Positions 9,866 through 17,643 of a DNA stretch of 64,000 nucleotides are shown here, in pieces; position 1 is the first letter of the stretch, and the number at the start of each line of letters is the position of its first letter. Location: positions 186,001-250,000 of the forward strand of contig DKQS01000011.1 of assembly GCA_002471825.1 (NCBI GenBank). The letters are read 5' to 3'. Below the pieces are notes generated by a model. It did not search any database. It saw only the letters and a list, made by a program, of their open reading frames with translations, and had not been told where the DNA came from. Position numbers and translations under genes: made by a program. Source of the DNA: Flavobacteriaceae bacterium UBA7302. Its GTDB lineage: Bacteria; Bacteroidota; Bacteroidia; Flavobacteriales; Flavobacteriaceae.

Positions 9866-10609
9866 TTATTTCTTTGGATTCTGGTAAAAAGAATCTGCCA
9901 ATTGCGCGCCGCTTACTAATGGATTTGTAAATACTACTGGTGACCTTCTAGGCTCGGTCGGATTGCCATTTTCATCAGTTTTAAACCAGGTGATCTCTTC
10001 AGGCAACAAGAGTCCATTTGTATTTGTCCATTTGTTATACCGAATCATGCTGTATTTTTCGCTGGGCTTTTGGGAGTTAAAAGTAACAGTATAGGCCAAC
10101 CATTCCATTTGATAGGTTTCTTTATCGAAATACAAGATGTAATTGTCATCAGGAGAGGCGCCAACATTTGCCTCGTAAGAAACCTTAATCCCTAAATATT
10201 CTTTGTTCTGATAGGTAATCGGCGTTGCGCTTTCGAGTATAATTCCGTCATCAGCAAGCACAAAAGGCATGGCATAAAAGTAGAAGTACAAATTGTAGTA
10301 AAATACTTTGTTCCCCTTGAAGAAAACCGAATCCTGATCCAACCAAACTTCTTTACCATCAAACCCCAATGAATACTTCGGATGATTAATTACTCCCCTC
10401 CTCGTGTGTAAATCAGTGGTATGAACTTCTCGCCCTTTTTGAAAAGCCAAGGTTTTGGTATTCTTCCAAATTTCCAAACCGCCATGTTTTTCAACAACTT
10501 TCAGTAATTGATCTTCTGGAGTCACTTCTTTTTTCACGCAACTTTGAACTATCAATAAGATGGAAAAAGCAAGAAGGTAAAGGGGTTTTTGAATTGATTG
10601 ATAATGCAT
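9866..10609 (-). CDS. DUF6503-like lipoprotein
   Basis: 247 aa with a lipoprotein signal; VQSC places the lipidated cysteine at 24. The mature part begins with a helix (LLKVVEKHGGLEIWKNTKTLAF) and continues as an antiparallel sheet resembling LolA/LppX folds. This is the pattern of the DUF6503 family common in Flavobacteriia. The segment FVLADDG...SPDDNYILYFDKETYQMEW parallels segments in the duplicated secreted protein at 55.1 kb, which suggests distant relationship. Function unknown. The first codons (10585-10602) are partly complementary to the small RNAs at 26.1 and 26.5 kb. Confidence 0.7.
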   Translation of the reverse strand: MHYQSIQKPLYLLAFSILLIVQSCVKKEVTPEDQLLKVVEKHGGLEIWKNTKTLAFQKGREVHTTDLHTRRGVINHPKYSLGFDGKEVWLDQDSVFFKGNKVFYYNLYFYFYAMPFVLADDGIILESATPITYQNKEYLGIKVSYEANVGASPDDNYILYFDKETYQMEWLAYTVTFNSQKPSEKYSMIRYNKWTNTNGLLLPEEITWFKTDENGNPTEPRRSPVVFTNPLVSGAQLADSFYQNPKK

Positions 10610-10687
10610 TGAATAATCTATTTTTATTTTCTAACTTTATTGTAGCAATATAAGGAGGTTCCTTACATTTTTTATAAAAAATATCCT

Positions 10688-12556
10688 TTGAATACGATTC
10701 CATTACGAATAGCAGACCACATCAAAAACGTTCCACCTTTTTCCTATTTGGAAAAGGAAACCTTGTATCAGATTGCTTCAGAAGTGGTTGTTCAATATTT
10801 TGAGAAGGACGATTCTATTTTTACTGAAGGTGGGGAAATCAAAGACTGCTTTTACCTAGTCCATGAAGGTGCTGTCGGACTGTTTTCCAACGAAACCACC
10901 TTGGTAGAAGAATGTGATGAAGGGGATTTATTCGGATTGAGGGCATTGATTCGGAAGGATTATTACAAGCTCTCAGCCGTTGCTATTGAGGAGACCATTT
11001 TGTATACTATTCCAGCCCAAGCCTATGAAGATTATTTAAAAAATAATCGCCAGGCTTCTGATTTTATCATCAATAGTTTTGCCAACAAGCTCTCTGGGAA
11101 AGAGATGCACAAGAGACTTTCCAAGGCTTCTGAAGTACTGCTGGAAGACAGCATTCGTGCCAATTTTTCCAAAAACCCAATTACCTGCTCTGATGAAACC
11201 AGCATCGAAAATGCCGCACAAATCATGACCGTGAAACGAGTGGGATCATTAATTGTAGAGCACGACAAAAAGCCGTTGGGGATTGTTACGGACAAAGACT
11301 TACGGATTAAGGTTGCCACTGGTAAATTTTCGATCAAAGAGAAAGTGATTCATATCATGTCGTCCCCTGTAATTTGTGCTTCCCCTGATATATCCATAGC
11401 CGAAGCACAGATCTTAATGATGAAACATAAGATTACACATTTGTGCATTACAGCAGATGGCACGATGGATACTGAGGTAATCGGAGTTTTGTCGGAACAC
11501 GACATCATTCTCATTCGAGAAAACAATCCTTCGGTATTGATCAAACAGATCAAGCGCTCCTACAGCGCGTCGGATTTAAAAGATGTAAAAGAGAAATCCA
11601 ATCAACTGTTACAACAATACATCCAACAATCGGCATCCATTACTTTCGTATCAAAAATCATTTCTGAGATCAATAGCGCATTGACTTCAAGAGCCATCGA
11701 ACTGGCTATTGAAGATCTTGGTTCGAAACCACCCGTTTCTTTCACATGGTTGAGTTTGGGTAGTCAAGGCAGAAAAGAACAAATGCTAACCACAGATCAA
11801 GACAATGCCATTCTTTATGAAGGCAAGGCCGACCCAGCTAGCAAAGCGTATTTCTTAAAGCTTGGTAAGATGGTTACGAACATCTTGCATGAAGTCGGTT
11901 TTGAATATTGTCCGGCTGAAATGATGGCCTCAAATGAAAAGTGGTGTTTGTCTATGGAAGAATGGAAAGGTCAATTCAAAAAATGGATTGAACAGCCAAC
12001 GGAAGAAAACATCATGTTCTGCACCATCTTTTTTGATTTCACCTCCTTTTTCGGAAATGAAAGCCTCATAACCGAACTGAATGATTTCATCACCAATCTG
12101 ATGAAGAAGAATAAAATCTTCCTCAAACTATTGGCGAAAAATGCACTTCAGAATCCGGCACCATTAGGCTTTTTTAGACAGTTTCTCGTAGAAGATTCAG
12201 GTGAACACAAAAATCAGTTTGATATCAAGTCACGCGCCATGATGCCTTTGGTAGATGCAGCACGTCTGCTTACCCTAGAAAGCGGACAAATTCAAAGGAA
12301 CACCATCGAAAGATTTTCTTCTCTGATCGATGATGAAGACCACAACAAGGAAATCTACGAAAACTGTATTGAGGCGTACAAAACTCTACTGGAGTTTCGA
12401 ACAGACCATGGATTGAACAATCAAAATTCGGGTAGGTTCATTGTTTTGGACGATTTAACCAAACTGGAGAAGCTTGCCTTAAAGGGATGTTTCAAGGCCG
12501 TAAAAGAAATTCAGAATTTAATCATGGTACGATTTCAACTAGCACAACTATTGTAA
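10688..12556 (+). CDS. cNMP-binding / twin CBS / DUF294 nucleotidyltransferase-like signalling protein
   Basis: 622 aa. Order of domains: a cyclic-nucleotide-binding fold at about 15-130 (DDSIFTEGGEIKDCFYLVHEGAVGLF), two CBS modules at about 160-280, a GlnD-like DUF294 nucleotidyltransferase near 300-440 with GSQGRKEQMLTTDQDNAILYEG around residue 357, and a C-terminal DUF294_C domain. This matches the family of predicted signal-transduction proteins often placed next to a DnaQ-like exonuclease and acetate genes. The start is TTG 10688; no ATG lies near the conserved N-terminus. It probably senses adenine nucleotides, and its target is not known. Confidence 0.88.
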   Translation: MNTIPLRIADHIKNVPPFSYLEKETLYQIASEVVVQYFEKDDSIFTEGGEIKDCFYLVHEGAVGLFSNETTLVEECDEGDLFGLRALIRKDYYKLSAVAIEETILYTIPAQAYEDYLKNNRQASDFIINSFANKLSGKEMHKRLSKASEVLLEDSIRANFSKNPITCSDETSIENAAQIMTVKRVGSLIVEHDKKPLGIVTDKDLRIKVATGKFSIKEKVIHIMSSPVICASPDISIAEAQILMMKHKITHLCITADGTMDTEVIGVLSEHDIILIRENNPSVLIKQIKRSYSASDLKDVKEKSNQLLQQYIQQSASITFVSKIISEINSALTSRAIELAIEDLGSKPPVSFTWLSLGSQGRKEQMLTTDQDNAILYEGKADPASKAYFLKLGKMVTNILHEVGFEYCPAEMMASNEKWCLSMEEWKGQFKKWIEQPTEENIMFCTIFFDFTSFFGNESLITELNDFITNLMKKNKIFLKLLAKNALQNPAPLGFFRQFLVEDSGEHKNQFDIKSRAMMPLVDAARLLTLESGQIQRNTIERFSSLIDDEDHNKEIYENCIEAYKTLLEFRTDHGLNNQNSGRFIVLDDLTKLEKLALKGCFKAVKEIQNLIMVRFQLAQLL

Positions 12557-12557
12557 T

Positions 12558-13214
12558 ATGTTTTGGAATCGTAAAAAATATCCTGAATTCTGGAACGCTT
12601 ATGCAAATTCCTTTCAACACAAATCACCTGCCTTTGAAGAGCTACGATTTGTAGTTTTTGATACCGAAACATCTGGATTAAATCCAAAAGAGGATGCCCT
12701 ACTCTCCATTGGTGCTATCGGCGTTCGCAATAAAATGATTCGCATTCAAGACCATTTTGAAGCATACGTCAACCCAAAAAACTTTAAAAAAGAAACGGTT
12801 GAAATTCACGGTATCCGAAGATCTGGAGAAAACAAGATTAGCGAAGAAGAAGGCATCAAAAATTTCTTGGGCTACCTGAACAATGCAGTCTTGGTAGCTC
12901 ATCACGCTGCCTTTGATGTGGCCATGATCAATGCAGCACTCAAGAGAATGGGACTTCCCAAACTAAAAAACCAGGTCATTGATACGGGGAACCTTTTTTT
13001 AAAATCGGATTTTAAAGAACCCTATAAAGAGCATTACTCTTTAGACCACCTAGCGAAGACCTTTAATATCGCCCTCCACGATCGCCACAATGCAGCTGGA
13101 GATGCTTACATTACGGCTCAGATTTTTGTAAAACTTCTGTTGCACTTGGAGAAAAAAAATACGCTCAGCTTGTCCTTTCTAAAAAGACCTGCCAAGCGTA
13201 TTGGGTTGTTATAA
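12558..13214 (+). CDS. 3'-5' exonuclease, DnaQ-like DEDDh
   Basis: 218 aa. The three exonuclease motifs are visible: D35 and E37 in VVFDTETSG, the ExoII aspartate in VAHHAAFDVAMI, and ExoIII HNAAGDAY near the C-terminus, making it a DEDDh enzyme like the epsilon subunit of DNA polymerase III. About 28 residues precede the domain (WNRKKYPEFWNAY). The gene starts 1 bp after the DUF294 regulator. The same pair, regulator plus exonuclease, sits beside acs or acetate permease genes in many proteobacteria; here acs lies next door in convergent orientation, so the linkage is kept. Confidence 0.9.
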   Translation: MFWNRKKYPEFWNAYANSFQHKSPAFEELRFVVFDTETSGLNPKEDALLSIGAIGVRNKMIRIQDHFEAYVNPKNFKKETVEIHGIRRSGENKISEEEGIKNFLGYLNNAVLVAHHAAFDVAMINAALKRMGLPKLKNQVIDTGNLFLKSDFKEPYKEHYSLDHLAKTFNIALHDRHNAAGDAYITAQIFVKLLLHLEKKNTLSLSFLKRPAKRIGLL

Positions 13215-13223
13215 CTAATTTAA

Positions 13224-15131
13224 TTACAATACATTATCCATAATATCCTGAACAACTTCCGGATTTAATAGTGTACTTGTATCTCCAAGGTTTGAAGTAT
13301 CTCTACTTGCAATTTTTCGAAGAATTCTACGCATAATTTTACCTGATCTTGTTTTGGGCAATCCACTGGTAAACTGGATCTTATCCAATTTGGCAATTGG
13401 CCCAATTTGCTCAGTAATCATTTGATTGATTTCCTTTCTCAAATTGTCTTGATCCCTAGACTCTCCGGTATCCTTCAAGGTTACATAACCATACAAAGCG
13501 TTTCCTTTGATATCATGTGGGAATCCTACAATCGCAGATTCGGCAACTGCTGGATGCTCATTGATTGCATCTTCGATTGGTGCTGTACCAAGATTGTGTC
13601 CAGATACAATAATTACATCATCTACCCTACCGGTAATTCTGTAGTATCCTACCTCATCACGCAAGGCACCATCACCTGTAAAGTATTTATTTTCAAAGGC
13701 AGAGAAATAAGTTTCTTTGTAACGTTGATGATTTCCCCAAATCGTTCTAGCCATCGACGGCCATGGGAATTTGATACACAGCCTTCCGTCTACTTGATTT
13801 CCTTTGATTTCCTTTCCATTCTCATCCATCAAGGCAGGTTGAATTCCTAAAAACGGCAAGGTTGCATACGTAGGTTTGGTTGGCGTTGAAAATGGAATCG
13901 GCGTAATCATGATTCCCCCAGTTTCAGTCTGCCACCAAGTGTCCACGATAGGTGCTTTTTTCTTTCCGACATTATCATCATACCAGTGCCAAGCCTCTTC
14001 GTTGATTGGCTCACCCACCGTACCCAAGACTTTGATGCTGGATAAGTCGTATTTTTCCAAATGCTCAACTCCTTCTTTTGCCAAAGCTCTAATGGCCGTC
14101 GGAGCGGTGTAAAACTGATTCACTTTGTGTTTTTCAACTACTTCCCAGAAACGTCCGAAATCAGGATAACTCGGCACCCCTTCAAACATTAAGGTAGTTG
14201 CACCGTTGGCCAATGGTCCGTATACGATGTAACTGTGTCCTGTAATCCATCCAATATCGGCGGTACACCAATACACGTCACCTTCTCGGTATTGGAAGAC
14301 ATTTTTAAAGGTGAAGGCCGTATAAACCATATATCCACCTGTTGTATGCACCATTCCTTTTGGTTTTCCAGTTGACCCCGAGGTATACAAAATAAACAAC
14401 GGATCTTCTGAATCCATGATTTCAGGTTCGCAGTCTTTGGAAGCTTCATCCAACAATGGTTGCAACCAGAAGTCGCGCCCTTCCTTCATGGAAATATTGC
14501 TATTAATTCTTTTGGCTACTAGACAAGATTCGATGGTCGGGCAAGATTCTAAAGCATCGTCAACGATTCCCTTTAAATCAATGGTCTTGGCACCGCGATA
14601 CGAACCGTCTGAAGTAATCACCATTTTACAATCGCTATCCTGAATTCTCGTTGCTAAAGCCTGAGCGGAGAATCCGGCGAACACCACAGAATGAATTGCT
14701 CCTATTCGAGCACAAGCCAATAAAGAAATAGCCAATTCTGGAATCATCGGTAGGTAAATACAAACCCGATCTCCTTTTTTTATCCCTTTGGATTTCAACA
14801 CATTGGCAAACTGATTTACGCGCTCACTCAACTGATTGTAGGTGATATACTCAGTTGGTTCTTCTGGATTATTGGGTTCAAAAATGATGGCATTTTTATT
14901 CCCATTTGTATACAAATGTCTATCGATACAATTTTCGGTGATGTTCAATTGAGCACCTTCAAACCATTTTACTTCTGGTTTGGTAAAGTCCCAATTCAAT
15001 ACATTGTCCCATTTTTTACGCCATAGGAAGTGTTCTTCGGCGATTTCCTCCCAGAACAACTCTGGATTTCTAACTGATTTACGATACTCGTGAAAATATT
15101 CTGGAAAGTTTTTAATGTGATAATTACTCAT
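13224..15131 (-). CDS. acs: Acetate--CoA ligase
   Basis: 635 aa, the normal length for AMP-forming acetyl-CoA synthetase. It activates acetate to acetyl-AMP and then acetyl-CoA in the cytoplasm. Visible motifs: P-loop-like YTSGSTGKPKG, TVGEPINEEAWHWY, DTWWQTETGG, TGDGA, the hinge GRVDDVIIVSGHNLGT and the acetylatable lysine K598 in PKTRSGKIMRR. The WWQTETGG motif carries the tryptophan that limits the acyl pocket to acetate-size substrates. The ATG overlaps the end of the upstream prpE-like gene by 4 bp, so the two ligases are translationally coupled. This is the last gene of the leftward acid-utilisation block. Confidence 0.95.
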   Translation of the reverse strand: MSNYHIKNFPEYFHEYRKSVRNPELFWEEIAEEHFLWRKKWDNVLNWDFTKPEVKWFEGAQLNITENCIDRHLYTNGNKNAIIFEPNNPEEPTEYITYNQLSERVNQFANVLKSKGIKKGDRVCIYLPMIPELAISLLACARIGAIHSVVFAGFSAQALATRIQDSDCKMVITSDGSYRGAKTIDLKGIVDDALESCPTIESCLVAKRINSNISMKEGRDFWLQPLLDEASKDCEPEIMDSEDPLFILYTSGSTGKPKGMVHTTGGYMVYTAFTFKNVFQYREGDVYWCTADIGWITGHSYIVYGPLANGATTLMFEGVPSYPDFGRFWEVVEKHKVNQFYTAPTAIRALAKEGVEHLEKYDLSSIKVLGTVGEPINEEAWHWYDDNVGKKKAPIVDTWWQTETGGIMITPIPFSTPTKPTYATLPFLGIQPALMDENGKEIKGNQVDGRLCIKFPWPSMARTIWGNHQRYKETYFSAFENKYFTGDGALRDEVGYYRITGRVDDVIIVSGHNLGTAPIEDAINEHPAVAESAIVGFPHDIKGNALYGYVTLKDTGESRDQDNLRKEINQMITEQIGPIAKLDKIQFTSGLPKTRSGKIMRRILRKIASRDTSNLGDTSTLLNPEVVQDIMDNVL

Positions 15132-17035
15132 GATACTAGTTGTTTAAATTGACCTACATTATTTTGTTTATATACTTCTTTTATCTCTTCGATAATGGCA
15201 ACATCATCGATTGTTGAGGGTATTTTATATGTTATTTCGTCGGAAATATTTCGCAGTAGTTTGCGTAAAATTTTTCCGGATCTTGTTTTCGGCAAGCGTT
15301 TCACCACAAGCACTTCCTTAAAGGCAGCAACGGGGCCAATTTCATGTCGAACCATTTGAATGATTTCTTGCGAAATTGTCGTCGCATCCAAGGTATTGTT
15401 TTCCTTTAAAACGATTAAACCCAATGGCTTTTGTCCTTTCAATTCGCAGTGCACTCCAAATACGGCACACTCCGCAACGGATGTATGACTGGCTACTACC
15501 TCTTCCATCTCTGCAGTTGATAGTCGGTGTCCGGCAACATTGATGATGTCATCAACCCTGCCTGTAATAAATACATAGCCATCTTCGTCTTTATATCCTC
15601 CATCACCCGAGGCATAATAGCCGTCAAATTGCTTGAGATATCCATTTTTGAATCGTTCTGGATTTCCCCATAAATTCAACAAAGTCCCGGGAGGTAGTGG
15701 TAATTTCACAGCAACATACCCTTCTGAATTGGCCGATTTTTCATTACCATTATCATCAAGAATTCGAATGTCGTAACCACTTACTGGTAAGGTTGCCGAA
15801 CCAGGTTTCACAGCCTGCAATTCAACGCCAACCATATTGGCTAGCATGGGCCATCCACTTTCGGTTTGCCACCAATGATCGATTACAGGAATACCTAGTT
15901 TCTCTTCCAACCAACGCAAGGTCGTTACATCACAACGCTCTCCCGCTAAAAACTGATATTTCAAACAAGACAGGTCGTACTTTTTCATGAATTTTCCCTC
16001 AGGATCCTCTTTCTTTATCGCTCTAATGGCGGTAGGAGCCGTAAACATTACTTTCACTTGATGCTCACTGATGACTCTCCAAAACGTGGAGGCATCTGGA
16101 GTTTTAATGGGCTTCCCTTCGAATAAAATCGTGGTGTTTCTGTTCACCAATGGACCGTATACTATGTAGCTGTGTCCAACAACCCAGCCTACGTCACTCG
16201 CGGCCCAGTATACATCACCTTCTTCTACACCATACACCTTTTTCATGGAGTACTTTAGAGCGGTGGCATAACCGCCGGTATCTCGGATAATCCCCTTGGG
16301 TTTGCCGGTAGTTCCTGAAGTATAAAGGATGTACAACGGATGGTTGGAGTCGACTGAAACTGGAGCAATGGGTTCCGAATTGTTCAGGAGATCCATAAAG
16401 TGAATATCACGCTCATGCAAAGGACATGGCGCTCCAAATTTTCTATTGTACAGAATTACCTTTTCAGGTTTGTGTTGGCTTAATTCAATGGCTTCGTCAA
16501 CAAAGGGTTTATAGGGAACGATTCGCTTGATTTCTACACCCGATGAAGCCGTGATAATGGCCTTTGGTTTGCAATCATCAATTCGAATAGCCAATTCGTG
16601 TGGAGCAAATCCTCCAAACACAACTGAATGTGTTACTCCGATTCTGGCACAAGCTAGCATCGCTACAATAGCCTGAGGAATCATCGGCATGTAAATGATT
16701 ACCGTATCTCCTTTGGTTAATCCCAAAGAAGCGAGTCCGCCAGCAAACTTAGATACATCATGATGTAATTCATTGAAGCTAATGTGGCGTTTTTGATTGG
16801 TCACCGGAGAATCATAAATAATAGCATTCTGATTTCCAAAGCCATCTTCAATATGCTTGTCGATGCATAAATAACTCATATTCAATTGTCCGTCTGCAAA
16901 CCACTGCGGATAATTATATTCATCTTTCCCTAAGATTTGGGTAGGTTTGGTAAACCAATCGATTTGATTGGACTGGACTTCCCAAAAAGCTTCGGGATTT
17001 TGAATACTAGCTTGATATTCTTTTTGATACTTCAT
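15128..17035 (-). CDS. prpE: Propionate/short-chain acyl--CoA ligase, PrpE/ACSS3-like
   Basis: 635 aa, an AMP-forming acyl-CoA synthetase related to but distinct from the downstream acs. It has YTSGTTGKPKG, DHWWQTESGWPM, YASGDGG, GRVDDIINVAGHRLST, and catalytic lysine K588 in PKTRSGKILRK. The block FLAGERCDVTT in place of VGEPIN is typical of the propionyl-CoA synthetase branch (PrpE/ACSS3). I therefore favour propionate or mixed short-chain use, but assays would be needed to separate propionate from acetate. It sits between a small membrane protein gene (4-bp overlap) and acs (4-bp overlap). Confidence 0.85.
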   Translation of the reverse strand: MKYQKEYQASIQNPEAFWEVQSNQIDWFTKPTQILGKDEYNYPQWFADGQLNMSYLCIDKHIEDGFGNQNAIIYDSPVTNQKRHISFNELHHDVSKFAGGLASLGLTKGDTVIIYMPMIPQAIVAMLACARIGVTHSVVFGGFAPHELAIRIDDCKPKAIITASSGVEIKRIVPYKPFVDEAIELSQHKPEKVILYNRKFGAPCPLHERDIHFMDLLNNSEPIAPVSVDSNHPLYILYTSGTTGKPKGIIRDTGGYATALKYSMKKVYGVEEGDVYWAASDVGWVVGHSYIVYGPLVNRNTTILFEGKPIKTPDASTFWRVISEHQVKVMFTAPTAIRAIKKEDPEGKFMKKYDLSCLKYQFLAGERCDVTTLRWLEEKLGIPVIDHWWQTESGWPMLANMVGVELQAVKPGSATLPVSGYDIRILDDNGNEKSANSEGYVAVKLPLPPGTLLNLWGNPERFKNGYLKQFDGYYASGDGGYKDEDGYVFITGRVDDIINVAGHRLSTAEMEEVVASHTSVAECAVFGVHCELKGQKPLGLIVLKENNTLDATTISQEIIQMVRHEIGPVAAFKEVLVVKRLPKTRSGKILRKLLRNISDEITYKIPSTIDDVAIIEEIKEVYKQNNVGQFKQLVS

Positions 17036-17259
17036 TTTTTAGAATTTTTAGTTGAAAACAATCCAAACCAATTGGGATTCAAAAACTTAAGTTTAATCAA
17101 CGACCATAAAAAAGCCACGAAACAGAGTCCGAATACTATGGATAGCAAAGGACTTACCTCGTAATTGTTATGCTCAAAACGAAACCTCACATACAAGGTT
17201 AGCACCACATAAATGGTGATAAAAATGTCTGAGGATTTTGGACCTAAACTAAATTTCAT
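17032..17259 (-). CDS. Small two-helix membrane protein, unknown
   Basis: 75 aa with two hydrophobic segments, about residues 11-25 and 40-60, and a basic C-terminus (FSTKNSKK). It has no recognised domain. Its stop overlaps the start of the prpE-like gene by 4 bp, and it follows the response regulator by 18 bp, so it is certainly expressed as part of the acid-utilisation operon. A helper of the symporter or of the symporter-like kinase is possible but cannot be shown. Confidence 0.65.
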   Translation of the reverse strand: MKFSLGPKSSDIFITIYVVLTLYVRFRFEHNNYEVSPLLSIVFGLCFVAFLWSLIKLKFLNPNWFGLFSTKNSKK

Positions 17260-17277
17260 ACTGATTGATTTGTCTTG

Positions 17278-17643
17278 TTATTCAATTAATTGATTGATTT
17301 CATTCACCACCTTTCGAATTGAAAAAGGTTTGGTAAGGTATTTGTCCGCGCCCAATGACAAACCCTTCTCGACATCCGCTGCTTTGGATTTAGCCGTTAA
17401 GAAAACCACTTTTACATCCGTTAGCTGTGGATTATTTTTTATCTGCGTTATGGTTTGGTATCCATCTACCTTTGGCATCATGATGTCCAACAAAACCACA
17501 TTGGGTATTTCACTTTCTAAAATGTTCAAAGCTTCTTGTCCATCTCTGGCAATAAACACCTCATAATTCTGCTTTTTAAATGCATATTCCAAACTCATCA
17601 CGATGTTTGGTTCATCGTCTACTATTAATATTTTCTTACTCAT
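17278..17643 (-). CDS. Receiver-only response regulator
   Basis: 121 aa, a single CheY-like receiver. Phosphoacceptor D53 (LLDIMMPKVDG), acidic pair D9/D10, conserved T83 (FLTAKSKA) and K105 (YLTKPFS) are all present, so it should be phosphorylated. There is no output domain: the protein ends directly after alpha-5. Its start overlaps the end of the histidine kinase gene by 8 bp, which makes that kinase its obvious partner. Downstream output must go through a protein contact or another DNA-binding protein. Confidence 0.93.
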   Translation of the reverse strand: MSKKILIVDDEPNIVMSLEYAFKKQNYEVFIARDGQEALNILESEIPNVVLLDIMMPKVDGYQTITQIKNNPQLTDVKVVFLTAKSKAADVEKGLSLGADKYLTKPFSIRKVVNEINQLIE

